Source of the DNA: Microbacterium timonense
GTDB lineage: Bacteria > Actinomycetota > Actinomycetes > Actinomycetales > Microbacteriaceae
NCBI RefSeq assembly: GCF_900292075.1
Contig: NZ_OLMV01000002.1
Coordinates: 372,001-436,000 of the forward strand
Length of the DNA stretch: 64,000 nt
Direction of reading: 5' to 3'
The position numbers were made by a program, and so were the translations under genes. Of the stretch, positions 26,875 to 34,883 are shown piece after piece. Below the pieces are notes generated by a model. It did no database searches. It was not told the DNA's origin and saw nothing but the letters and a program-made list of their open reading frames with translations. Positions within the stretch are counted from its first letter, which is position 1. Each line of letters starts with the position of its first letter.

Positions 26875-28383
26875 TCAGTCGATGGTGAGAACCGTCCACG
26901 AGCAGGGCGGAAGCGTGACGCTGATCGCTCCGTCCGAGACGGCCACCGAGTCGTTCTGCCGTGGCGCGACACGGTCGGGGTGTTCGAGGGTGTTGGCAGC
27001 GTGGATGTCGTCGTCGTGGATCGAGGTCGCGGTCACATTCGACACGGCGCCCAGTGCGAGCGAATCGATGTCCAACGTGACTTCGGAGGTCAGACTGCGG
27101 TTGACCGCGAAGACGGTCGTTCCACCCTCGGGTGCGTGCGTGGCGACGGCGTCGACGAGGGCGACCTCGCCGTACCGCTCAGTCTGGTACGTCGGGCTGT
27201 CGAGCTTGAGCTCGAGTGCGACGCCCCGCGCCAGCCGGGACGTCAGCGAGAAGGGGTAGAAGGTCGTCTGCCGCCACGCCGGCCCACCGGGTTCCGTCAT
27301 GATCGGGGCGATCACGTTGACCAGCTGCGCGAGGCTCGCCGAGGTCACCCGGTCGGCGTGCCGGATCAGCGAGATCAGGAGGTTGCCGAAGACGACGGCG
27401 TCCAGGACGCTGTACGAGTCCTCGAGGAGGCGCGGCGCCACCGGCCAGTCCGCGACATCCGTGATCTTGTCCACCTCGTTGTAGCGCGACTGATACCAGA
27501 CGTTCCACTCGTCGAACGAGATGTTGATGGTCTTGTCGCTGCGCCGCACCGCTTTGACGTGGTCGGCCGTGGCGATCACCGCGTCGATGAAGCGATCCAT
27601 GTTGACCGCGGATGCCAGGAAGCTGCCGTAGTCCTCACCCTCGGGCTCGTAGTACGCGTGGCACGAGATGAAATCGACGTTGTCGTAGGTCTCCTCGAGG
27701 ACCACCCGCTCCCATTCGCCGAAGGTCGGCATCTGGGCGCCCGAGCTGCCGCAGACGACCAGCTCGAGGTCGGGGTCGATCTGCCGCATGGCACGCGCCG
27801 TCTTCGAGGCGAGCTGCGCGTACTCCTCGGCCGTGCTGTGGCCCAGCTGCCACGGCCCGTCCATCTCATTGCCCAGGCACCACATGCGGATGTTGTGCGG
27901 CTCGGGGTAGCCGTTGGCGACGCGCCGGTCGGCCCACTCGGTGCCCGACCGCAGGTTCGCGTACTCCAGCACATCCAGCGTCTCGAGGACGCCCCGGGTT
28001 CCGAGGTTCACGGCGTACATCAGCTCGCCGTCGACCTTCTTGATCCAGGTCGCGAACTCGTCCAAGCCGATCTCGTTCGTCTCCGTGGAGTGCCATGCGA
28101 GGTCCAGGCGACGCGGGCGCTGGTCCCGCGGGCCGACGCCGTCCTCCCATCGGTAGCCCGAGACGAAGTTGCCGCCCGGGTACCGGATGGTCGACACTCC
28201 CAGCTCCCGCACCAGTTCCACGACATCGGTGCGGAAGCCGTCCTCGTCCGCACTCGGGTGGCCGGGCTCGTAGATGCCGTCGTAGACGCACCTGCCCAGG
28301 TGCTCGACGAACGAGCCGAAGAGCCGTCGGTTGATGGGTCCGACCGTGAAGTGCGGGTCGATGGTGAGGTGTGCGCGGGTCAT
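26875..28383 (-). CDS. Alpha-L-arabinofuranosidase, glycoside hydrolase family 51
   Basis: A 502-residue intracellular exo-enzyme that releases terminal alpha-L-arabinofuranose from arabino-oligosaccharides by a retaining mechanism. The acid/base Glu173 is in CLGNEMDGPW and the nucleophile Glu292 in SFDEWNVWY. Also conserved are RYPGGNFVSGYRWED and FISCHAYYEPEGEDY. No signal peptide, so the substrate must be imported, which matches the ABC permease genes directly upstream (47-bp gap). The start at 28383 gives the family's usual N-terminus. Confidence 0.93.
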   Translation of the reverse strand: MTRAHLTIDPHFTVGPINRRLFGSFVEHLGRCVYDGIYEPGHPSADEDGFRTDVVELVRELGVSTIRYPGGNFVSGYRWEDGVGPRDQRPRRLDLAWHSTETNEIGLDEFATWIKKVDGELMYAVNLGTRGVLETLDVLEYANLRSGTEWADRRVANGYPEPHNIRMWCLGNEMDGPWQLGHSTAEEYAQLASKTARAMRQIDPDLELVVCGSSGAQMPTFGEWERVVLEETYDNVDFISCHAYYEPEGEDYGSFLASAVNMDRFIDAVIATADHVKAVRRSDKTINISFDEWNVWYQSRYNEVDKITDVADWPVAPRLLEDSYSVLDAVVFGNLLISLIRHADRVTSASLAQLVNVIAPIMTEPGGPAWRQTTFYPFSLTSRLARGVALELKLDSPTYQTERYGEVALVDAVATHAPEGGTTVFAVNRSLTSEVTLDIDSLALGAVSNVTATSIHDDDIHAANTLEHPDRVAPRQNDSVAVSDGAISVTLPPCSWTVLTID

Positions 28384-28430
28384 TCTTGTCTTTCCGGAGA
28401 CGGTGGATCGGGGACGGCCGGGGCCGCCGG

Positions 28431-29357
28431 TTACTTGAGGCTTCCGATGGCGAGACCGCCCCGCCAGTACTTCTGCAGCGTCAGGAACGCGATGATCAGC
28501 GGGATCACCGACACGAGCGAGCCGAGCACGATGATGCTCCACAGGCTCTGGCCGCCGGCAGCGCCATAGGTCGCAGCCGTGGAGTTCCACAGTCCGATGC
28601 CGACGGTGACCGGGAAGAGCCGGTTGTCGGACAGCATCACGAGCGGAAGGAAGTAGTTGTTCCAGGAAGCGACGAACGACAGCAGCAGGATCGTGACGAT
28701 CGCCGGGCGCAGCAGGGGCAGCGCCACCACCAAGAAGGAGCGGAACTCGCCCGCGCCGTCGATGCGCGCGGCATCGAGCAGCTCATCGGGAACCGCATCA
28801 CGCGCGTACACGTTCATCAGGTACACGCCGAACGGATTGAGCAACGTCGGGACGATCACCGCCCAGATCGTGTTGGTCCAGCCCATCTGCGCGAACAGGA
28901 CGAAGGTCGGGATGACCAGGGCCGTCGTCGGCACCATGACGGCGCCGAGGAGGATGGCGAACGAGAGGCGCCGGCCCGCGAAGGTGTACTTCGCGAAGCC
29001 GTATCCCGCCAGAACCGCGAGCACCGTCGCCCCCACCCCGCCGACGATCGCGTAGAGGGCGGAGTTGGCGAGCCAGCGTCCGTAGATGCCGCCGCTGTAG
29101 GTGAACAGATCGATCAGGTTCGGGATGTAGTTGATATCGTCCGCGAACCAGAGCGAGCTGCCGCCGCCGAACAGACCGGCCGCGTTCTTGGAGCTGTTGA
29201 CGATGAGCCACCAGAACGGGACCAGGAAGTAGACCATCAGCAGCGCGAGCACGATGTTCAGGGGCACGCGGCCGCGGGCGCGCGGCGCCGAACGCCGCTC
29301 GATGATCTTCCGCGGCTTGCGGCGGGTTTCGACGAGCTCGACAGGTGTGACGCTCAT
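28431..29357 (-). CDS. Carbohydrate ABC transporter permease (MalG-type)
   Basis: A 308-residue inner-membrane permease with six hydrophobic helices. The cytoplasmic loop contacting the ATPase contains the EAA-type motif DELLDAARIDGAGEFRSF. It starts MSVTPVELVETRRK, with a basic cytoplasmic tail before helix 1. The start overlaps the stop of the MalF-type gene by 4 bp (29354-29357), indicating translational coupling. It forms a heterodimer with that partner. No ATPase gene is present in this operon, so a shared MsmK-type ATPase encoded elsewhere is implied. Confidence 0.92.
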   Translation of the reverse strand: MSVTPVELVETRRKPRKIIERRSAPRARGRVPLNIVLALLMVYFLVPFWWLIVNSSKNAAGLFGGGSSLWFADDINYIPNLIDLFTYSGGIYGRWLANSALYAIVGGVGATVLAVLAGYGFAKYTFAGRRLSFAILLGAVMVPTTALVIPTFVLFAQMGWTNTIWAVIVPTLLNPFGVYLMNVYARDAVPDELLDAARIDGAGEFRSFLVVALPLLRPAIVTILLLSFVASWNNYFLPLVMLSDNRLFPVTVGIGLWNSTAATYGAAGGQSLWSIIVLGSLVSVIPLIIAFLTLQKYWRGGLAIGSLK

Positions 29358-30280
29358 GAGAGGAAGCTCCCTCGCTTGCGGGTCGCGAACAGGAAGATGT
29401 AGACGCAGATGAAGACGACCGCTCCGAGCGCGAACGAGATCGTGGCCCCGTAGTTGGCGTTGGCCAGCGAGAACGCCTGCTGGTAGGCGTACATGTTCGG
29501 AGTGAAGTCGTTCGGGATGGCGCCCGCGGCGAGTTTCTGCAGGATCTTGGGCTCATTGAAGAACTGCAGCGTGCCGATGAGAGCGAAGACGAGGATCAGC
29601 AGCAGCGCGGGCGTGAGCAGAGGGATCTTGATCCGCAGCACGATCTGCCACTGGGACGCCCCGTCGATCCGCGCGGCCTCGTAGAGAGTGGGATCGATGC
29701 CCTGGAGGGCGGCGTAGAGGATGATCATGTAGTAGCCCGCCCACTGCCACGTGACGATGTTGAGCAGTCCGTAGAAGATGAGGCTGCTGCTCAGGAAATC
29801 AGGCGCTTGACGGCCGAAACTTTCGAAGATCTCCGCTAAGGGGCCGAAGTTGTCGCTGTAGAGGAACCCCCACATCAGGGCCCCGATCACCGTCGGGATG
29901 GCGTAGGGCATGAAGATCATCAGGCGCGAGAAGCGCGCGAAGCGGGTGACGGTGATGTCGAGGATCAGCGCAGCGGCCAGCGAGATCACCATCTGCAGCG
30001 GGATCAGCACGAGCGAGAACGCGATCACGAACCCGACACCGCTGAGGAAGGACGGGTCGCTGAACGCCTTGACGTAGTTGCCGAAGAGGACGAACCTCGT
30101 CCCTCCGATGAGCGACTTCTGGAAGAGGCTCAAGTAGAGCGCGTAGCCGATGGGCAGAACGAGAAGGGCGACGAAGATGACGCCGAACGGTGCGACGAAA
30201 GCCCAGCCGGTCAGGTTCTGACGCAGCGCGGTGGACCTGCGGCGCTTGCTCGAGACCGGGGTCTCGGTGGTGGTGGTCAT
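29354..30280 (-). CDS. Carbohydrate ABC transporter permease (MalF-type)
   Basis: A 308-residue permease. The ATG at 30280 has GGGAGAA upstream and is preferred to the longer ORF start. Six membrane helices are visible, with the EAA loop YEAARIDGASQWQIVLRI. It pairs with the MalG-type protein encoded next. It follows the binding-protein gene by 75 bp, a gap holding a perfect 15-bp-arm hairpin that probably lowers permease expression relative to the binding protein. Confidence 0.92.
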   Translation of the reverse strand: MTTTTETPVSSKRRRSTALRQNLTGWAFVAPFGVIFVALLVLPIGYALYLSLFQKSLIGGTRFVLFGNYVKAFSDPSFLSGVGFVIAFSLVLIPLQMVISLAAALILDITVTRFARFSRLMIFMPYAIPTVIGALMWGFLYSDNFGPLAEIFESFGRQAPDFLSSSLIFYGLLNIVTWQWAGYYMIILYAALQGIDPTLYEAARIDGASQWQIVLRIKIPLLTPALLLILVFALIGTLQFFNEPKILQKLAAGAIPNDFTPNMYAYQQAFSLANANYGATISFALGAVVFICVYIFLFATRKRGSFLS

Positions 30281-30310
30281 GAATTCTCCCGGGTGTGTGA
30301 GAAGGGATGA

Positions 30311-30348
30311 CCGGGGGCCGGTCCGCGCGAGCACGGACCGGCCCCCGG
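30311..30348 (-). terminator. Intercistronic hairpin between binding-protein and permease genes
   Basis: Perfect 15-bp arms CCGGGGGCCGGTCCG (30311-30325) and CGGACCGGCCCCCGG (30334-30348) enclose an 8-nt loop, with no U-tract. Its place between the first and second genes of an ABC operon fits an mRNA-stabilising or partially terminating hairpin that keeps binding protein in excess over permease. Confidence 0.65.
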
Positions 30349-30355
30349 GCAACGG

Positions 30356-31726
30356 TCACTCGGTGACGGTGAACCCTTGCTCCTCTGCGTATGCCACAAC
30401 GTCGGCCTGCAGGGCGTCAGCGGCTTCGGAGCCGGTCGCCGAGCCGTCGATGATGGCGGCGAGCTGCTTCGTCAGCGCGGAGTAGTAGTACTGTCCGAGC
30501 GGCGTGTAGGTCATGCCCTTGTAAGCATTGGCCGCCGGCACGTACACCTCCTTGTTGGCCTGCTGTCCGCTGAAGAAGGGCACCTCGTAGTCCTGGAACT
30601 CCGGCGAGTCGAGGACGTTGACGTTGAGCGGGAAGATGATCTGCTGCTGCCATCCCTCGTCCAGAGACGCCTGGTCCGCGTACACCCCGAAGGCCACCTT
30701 GGCGGCGAGCTCCGGATCCTTGGCCTGGCTGCTCACCGAGAACGCCGAGCCGCCCCAGTTGATGGCGATGGGGTTGGCGGGGTCCCACTGCGGCATGGGC
30801 GCCGCGGCCCACACGCCCGCGTCCGCACCCTCGCCGACGCCGGCTCCCTGGAGGTAACCGGGAGCCCACGCGGCCGAGAGGTAGGTCGCGTAGTCGCCGT
30901 TGATGACACCCGCGATGTACTCAGGGGTGAACTGGTCCTCGGTGCCGACGAGTCCCTTGTCGACGAGTCGGTCCCAGTAGTCCAGGACCTCCTTGATCTC
31001 CGGGCTGTTGAGGGTGATGCCGATCTCGCCTTCGTTCGCGGGGTCGTACGTGAACGGCTCGGCGCCGTTCCCGTAGAAGTACGCGGTGGCCGTGGCGGGC
31101 TGGTTCGCCGCGAAGCTGGCGAAGACCGGACCGCCGGCATCCTTCAGCTTCTGCGCCGTCGCCTCGAGCTCTTCCCACGTCGTCGGCGGCGTGAGGCCGT
31201 ATTGGCTGAAGATGTCGGTGCGGTAGATCATGCCCATCGGGCCGCCGTCGATCGGGGCACCGTAGATGCCGTCTCCCACCGAGACGTCCTTCCAGGCGCC
31301 CTCACTGAAGTTGTCTTTGACGTCCTCGTAGCCGAGGTCGGAGAGGTCCACGAGGGCACCCTGCGCCTGGAACGACGCGATCCGGTCGGCCTCGACCATC
31401 ATGACGTCGGGGGCGCCGCTTCCGGCCGAGATGGCCGTCTGGAACTTGTCGTAGGCGTCGCCTCCGGCGCCGGCGTTCGTCCAGCACACCTGGACGTCGT
31501 CGTTGGCCTCGTTGAAGTTGTCGACGACGGTCTCGGAGTTCGGGTACCAAGCCCACAGGGTGACGACGGGCGCGTCGGGGTTCTTGATCTCGTTGGTGCA
31601 GCTCGATGCGTCACCACCGCCCCCTCCGCCGTTGCCGCCGTCGCCGCCACCTCCGGCGGTGCAGGCTGCGAGGGCACCAGCCACTGCGAGCGTCGTGATC
31701 GCAGCAAGGACAGGCTTCGTCTTCAC
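30356..31726 (-). CDS. Extracellular carbohydrate-binding lipoprotein of an ABC transporter
   Basis: A 456-residue family 1 solute-binding protein. The lipobox LAAC (Cys ~22) follows a short signal, then a Gly-rich linker (GGGGDGGNGGGGGG). Mature features include PVVTLWAWYPNSETVVDNFN, GAPDVMMVEADRI and WGGSAFSVSSQAKDPE. It captures an oligosaccharide, probably an arabino-oligosaccharide given the GH51 gene in the operon, and passes it to the permeases. It is the first gene of the operon, transcribed from the operator-bearing region at 31.8 kb. Confidence 0.92.
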   Translation of the reverse strand: MKTKPVLAAITTLAVAGALAACTAGGGGDGGNGGGGGGDASSCTNEIKNPDAPVVTLWAWYPNSETVVDNFNEANDDVQVCWTNAGAGGDAYDKFQTAISAGSGAPDVMMVEADRIASFQAQGALVDLSDLGYEDVKDNFSEGAWKDVSVGDGIYGAPIDGGPMGMIYRTDIFSQYGLTPPTTWEELEATAQKLKDAGGPVFASFAANQPATATAYFYGNGAEPFTYDPANEGEIGITLNSPEIKEVLDYWDRLVDKGLVGTEDQFTPEYIAGVINGDYATYLSAAWAPGYLQGAGVGEGADAGVWAAAPMPQWDPANPIAINWGGSAFSVSSQAKDPELAAKVAFGVYADQASLDEGWQQQIIFPLNVNVLDSPEFQDYEVPFFSGQQANKEVYVPAANAYKGMTYTPLGQYYYSALTKQLAAIIDGSATGSEAADALQADVVAYAEEQGFTVTE

Positions 31727-31813
31727 TGGAGTTCCTTTCGGTTTGCTGGACTTCTTCGTCGGTGCACGACCGTCTCCGTGCGCGGCCCGTCACGGCCGGC
31801 TGCGTGAGCTGGT

Positions 31814-31840
31814 CTACAACGTTGTAGAGCAACGTTGTAG
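31814..31840. promoter_or_regulatory. Paired LacI-type operators (CTACAACGTTGTAG plus a second overlapping site)
   Basis: CTACAACGTTGTAG (31814-31827) is a perfect 14-bp palindrome with the central CG typical of LacI-family sites. A second CAACGTTG core (31830-31837) ending in TAG overlaps 13 bp further on. The pair lies about 90 bp upstream of the binding-protein gene, where a repressor would block its promoter. Confidence 0.8.
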
Positions 31841-31975
31841 ATGACTTTGGCACCGGGGGTGCGCCGCTGTCAAGGGCGGACCGGAAATTACCCTGCCGGG
31901 GGCGAAACTTCTGGACCGTCGGCGGGCCTTCGGCGACCCCGGAGGCACGGACACGACCGCCCGGTAGGCTGAAGA

Positions 31976-31987
31976 TACAACGTTGCA
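31976..31987. promoter_or_regulatory. LacI-type operator TACAACGTTGCA upstream of the lacI-like gene at 32090
   Basis: TACAACGTTGCA differs from the palindrome at 31814-31827 in one half-site base. It lies about 100 bp upstream of the LacI coding start and about 160 bp from the paired operators, suggesting autoregulation and possible DNA looping. Confidence 0.65.
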
Positions 31988-32089
31988 TCGCTCCGTCGCG
32001 CGAAGCAGAGGGACCCCTTCGTCCCCGCGCCTGGCTCCGACCGCCGACGCAGTAGAGTACAGACGTTCGGATGGCAGGCAGGAGCACCG

Positions 32090-33130
32090 ATGGGACCGAC
32101 GATGCACGACGTCGCGCGAGTCGCCGGCGTCTCGATCAAGACGGTGTCCAATGTCATCAACGACTACCCGCACGTGCGACCCGGCACCCGCGACCGGGTC
32201 AACGAGGCGATCGAGCAGCTGGACTATCGTCCGAACCTCTCCGCGCGCGGTCTGCGCTCGGGCCGTACCGGCGTGATCGGGTTGGCTGTCCCCTCGCTGC
32301 GGGAGAACTACTTCGCCGAGCTCGCCGACTCGGTGATCCGCGCGGCCGAGAAGCGCGGGCTCGGCGTCATGGTCGAACAGACGAGCGGTCAACGCGACGG
32401 CGAGCTGCGCGCGGTGTCGACGAATCGCCCGCGGTTCCTGGACGGCCTGCTGTTCAGCCCGGTGAGCCTGGGTGACGCCGACGCGGACGCCCTCCTGATC
32501 GACGGCCCGCTCGTCCTGCTCGGTGAGCGCATCTTCGGCGGACCGACCGATCACGTCACGATGCACAACATGTCGTCTGCGCAGGCCGCCGTCGAGCACC
32601 TGCTCGAGATCGGGCGCAGGCGCATCGCGCTGATCGGCGCGGATCTCCACGGCGGTGACGAGGTCAACTCGGCCAATCTGCGTCTGCGCGGATACCTCCG
32701 CGCGCTCGAGCAGGCCGGCATCGGCCTCGATCCGGCGCTCGTGCGACCGACGTCCATGTCGCAGTGGAACCGTGCGGGCGGGGCGGCCGCCACGCATCGC
32801 ATGGTCGAAGAAGGCGTACGGTTCGATGCGATCTTCGCGCTCAACGACACGCTGGGCCTCGGTGTCCTGCGCGCCCTCGGCGAAGAGGGACTGCGCGTGC
32901 CCGACGACGTCGCCGTGATCGGCTTCGACAACATCGACGAGAGCAAGTACTCGATGCCGTCGATGTCGACCGTCGACACCGGTCGCGACGAGATCGCGGC
33001 CATCGCCGTCGACAGGCTGATCGAGCGCATCAACGAGAAGGGCGAGCGCCGTCCCCCCGAGACGTTCAAGCCGCCGTTCCGGATCGTCAAACGTGAGTCG
33101 ACGGGCTTCGTCAGCGAAGAGACCGAGTAG
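32090..33130 (+). CDS. LacI-family transcriptional regulator of the esterase/ABC regulon
   Basis: A 346-residue repressor. The helix-turn-helix is MHDVARVAGVSIKTVSNVI (residues 5-23), followed by the hinge segment LDYRPNLSARGLRSGRT. The ligand-binding domain shows GLLFSPVSLGDAD, FALNDTLGLGVL and VPDDVAVIGFDNIDE. The ATG at 32090 has CAGGAGCA upstream. It lies between operators of one type (31.8, 31.98 and 33.18-33.21 kb) and so is the best candidate to bind TACAACGTTGTA-type sites. It would control the ABC/GH51 operon, itself and the downstream esterase. Confidence 0.92.
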   Translation: MGPTMHDVARVAGVSIKTVSNVINDYPHVRPGTRDRVNEAIEQLDYRPNLSARGLRSGRTGVIGLAVPSLRENYFAELADSVIRAAEKRGLGVMVEQTSGQRDGELRAVSTNRPRFLDGLLFSPVSLGDADADALLIDGPLVLLGERIFGGPTDHVTMHNMSSAQAAVEHLLEIGRRRIALIGADLHGGDEVNSANLRLRGYLRALEQAGIGLDPALVRPTSMSQWNRAGGAAATHRMVEEGVRFDAIFALNDTLGLGVLRALGEEGLRVPDDVAVIGFDNIDESKYSMPSMSTVDTGRDEIAAIAVDRLIERINEKGERRPPETFKPPFRIVKRESTGFVSEETE

Positions 33131-33146
33131 CGCACCCCGGTAAAGC

Positions 33147-33169
33147 GGGGCGATCAGGGCTTTCGCCCC
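33147..33169 (+). terminator. Probable terminator after the lacI-like gene
   Basis: GGGGCGA (33147-33153) and TCGCCCC (33163-33169) form a 7-bp stem with a 9-nt loop, 16 bp after the LacI stop codon and just before the operators of the next promoter. There is no clear U-tract. Confidence 0.5.
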
Positions 33170-33175
33170 CCGCCG

Positions 33176-33213
33176 TTTACAACGTCGTAAATTTTCCTTT
33201 ACAACGTCGTAAA
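33176..33213. promoter_or_regulatory. Two identical 16-bp LacI-type operators spaced 22 bp
   Basis: TTTACAACGTCGTAAA occurs at 33176-33191 and again at 33198-33213, a 22-bp offset close to two helical turns, so two repressor dimers would sit on one DNA face. The core TACAACGTCGTA is a variant of the TACAACGTTGTA sites upstream of the ABC operon. Confidence 0.85.
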
Positions 33214-33226
33214 CCGTCGCTAGCCT
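33198..33226 (+). promoter_or_regulatory. Predicted sigma-70-type promoter of the esterase gene
   Basis: TTTACA (33198-33203) and TAGCCT (33221-33226) are separated by exactly 17 bp. The -35 box is the left end of the second operator and the spacer contains the rest, so repressor binding would block RNA polymerase. The leader to the ATG would be about 48 nt. Confidence 0.65.
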
Positions 33227-33280
33227 GGCGTCGTTCGAGCCGCCTGGCGGCGCTCAGCAGCTATTCAAGGAGGAAGAGTG

Positions 33281-34816
33281 ATGAGAACTGTGCAATGGCG
33301 GACACGACACGAGGGCGAAGGCGGGGGCGCCCGATCCCGCCGCATGAAGCGCCTGGCGACTGTCGGCATCACGGCGGCGATGGTGCTGGGAACGGCGCCG
33401 TTGGCCGCCCAGGCAGACGATGTCGACCTGACCCCGGGACCCACCGTCGTCGCCGACCCGAACTCGCCCACCGGCTACACCGGGCACTTCGTCTACTACA
33501 ACCCGACCGCGACGAGCGTGCGCTTCGCCGCCGACATCCTGTTGCGCAACTGGGAGGACCCGACGGATCCGACCGTGTACCAGCCGTCGCAGTACGAGCC
33601 GGGTCTCATGCGCGGGGGCGGCGGCTATGACGTCGAGATGACCAACGCGGGCAATGGCTATTGGGTGACCGATGTGCCGCTGGCGGCAGGTGCGAACCAG
33701 TACTGGTTCTACGTGAACAACAACACGAACCTGTGGGTCGCCGACCCGGCGAACTCGCCGATCTTCGCTCCCGACGGCCTCACCGGCACGGCGCGCCGCG
33801 CGTTCAACAAGGTGTTCGTGCCGTACGACGCCGCCAAGCAGGACTACGCTCCCCTCGCTGCCCGGGTGATCGAGCTCCCTCGCGAGGACTCGGCCAAGGG
33901 CACGTGGAGCTACGTCCCGTTCCAGGTGAACGGCACGACCCGCACGATCGGCGTCTACCTGCCGCCCGGGTACGACGCGAACCGCGCGGAGCCGTACAAG
34001 ACCATCTACATGCAGCACGGCAGCGGGCAGGATCAGTCCGACTGGCTGAACATGGGCGACGTCCCGGTCATCATGGACAACCTCATCCAGGACGGCGACA
34101 CCGAGCCGGCGGTGGTCATCACGACCAACACCAACTACCTCGGCGCCGCGAACCAGGGCTACCCCAACCTGCGCAACGTGGTGATCCCGTTCGTCGAGAG
34201 CAGCTACAACGTCTCGAGCCGCGCGATCGACCGCGCGTTCGCGGGCCTCTCGGCAGGTTCGGCGGTCACGCAGAACCTGATCAACTTCGACGCCGATGAG
34301 TTCGGGTACTACGGTCCGTGGAGCGGCGGCGCCAGCGTCCGCGCGACGACGCCGAACCTCGCCGCGCCGTACATCCTCTACGGCGGCGGGCGCTGGGACT
34401 TCGGTCTTCCCAACGCCAACACCGTCGCGGCGCTGGACGAGATCGGGTTCATCGAGAACGTCGTGGTGGCAGGCGCCCACGACTTCAACACCTGGAACCA
34501 GATGTTCACGACGTTCGCGCGTGACTACCTCTGGCACCCGGAGGCGTTCGTGATCGACGAGATCACGACGATGAAGGATGCCGTCGCCTCGACGGGTCTC
34601 AACAAGGGCAACAAGAACGCGCTCACCGTGAAGCTCGACCAGGCGTACAAGCTGCTCGCCAAGGGTGACAGCGACGGCGTGCTCGAGGTGTTGAACGGGT
34701 TCGTCACCCAGGTGGGAGAGTTCCAGACGGCCGGCAAGCTCACCGCCGAGCAGGCGACGGGATTGACGGCGACCGCACAGAAGATCCTGTTCAACGTGGG
34801 CTACTGGCAGCAGTAG
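33281..34816 (+). CDS. Secreted esterase, alpha/beta hydrolase (CE1/feruloyl-esterase-like) with FIMAH-type C-terminal domain
   Basis: 511 residues. The signal peptide runs from an Arg-rich n-region to AQA at 43-45. An N-terminal immunoglobulin-like module (~50-180) precedes a CE1-type hydrolase with nucleophile elbow GLSAG (Ser324) and a candidate catalytic His400 in AGAHDFNTW. The last ~80 residues (ALTVKLDQAYKLLAKGD onward) resemble FIMAH helical modules. It probably removes feruloyl or acetyl groups from arabinoxylan or arabinan side chains outside the cell. AAGGAGGAAG precedes the ATG at 33281. Two operators in its promoter place it in the LacI regulon. Confidence 0.85.
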   Translation: MRTVQWRTRHEGEGGGARSRRMKRLATVGITAAMVLGTAPLAAQADDVDLTPGPTVVADPNSPTGYTGHFVYYNPTATSVRFAADILLRNWEDPTDPTVYQPSQYEPGLMRGGGGYDVEMTNAGNGYWVTDVPLAAGANQYWFYVNNNTNLWVADPANSPIFAPDGLTGTARRAFNKVFVPYDAAKQDYAPLAARVIELPREDSAKGTWSYVPFQVNGTTRTIGVYLPPGYDANRAEPYKTIYMQHGSGQDQSDWLNMGDVPVIMDNLIQDGDTEPAVVITTNTNYLGAANQGYPNLRNVVIPFVESSYNVSSRAIDRAFAGLSAGSAVTQNLINFDADEFGYYGPWSGGASVRATTPNLAAPYILYGGGRWDFGLPNANTVAALDEIGFIENVVVAGAHDFNTWNQMFTTFARDYLWHPEAFVIDEITTMKDAVASTGLNKGNKNALTVKLDQAYKLLAKGDSDGVLEVLNGFVTQVGEFQTAGKLTAEQATGLTATAQKILFNVGYWQQ

Positions 34817-34835
34817 GCCCCCGTCCCCGCACACG

Positions 34836-34875
34836 AGGCGGGTTGCCGGCGAACGTCCTCGCCGGCAGCCCGCCT
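34836..34875. terminator. Strong bidirectional terminator hairpin between convergent genes
   Basis: 17-bp arms AGGCGGGTTGCCGGCGA (34836-34852) and TCGCCGGCAGCCCGCCT (34859-34875), with one G-T pair and a 6-nt loop, followed by CCTTGCTTTC. It lies between the convergent esterase and GH127 genes. Confidence 0.8.
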
Positions 34876-34883
34876 CCTTGCTT

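Larger units (their letters stand above)
31727..32089. other. Divergent promoter region with LacI-type operators
   Basis: This 363-bp region separates the ABC operon (minus) from a LacI gene (plus). It contains two overlapping operators (31814-31840) and a third (31976-31987). A possible -10 box for the LacI gene is TAGAGT (32053-32058). The 5' leader of the binding-protein mRNA would be about 80 nt. No gene is seen within it. Confidence 0.6.

Noticed and set aside
25753..28569. A 938-codon plus-strand open frame
   Set aside because: It is antisense to the LacI and GH51 genes and has no recognisable motif.
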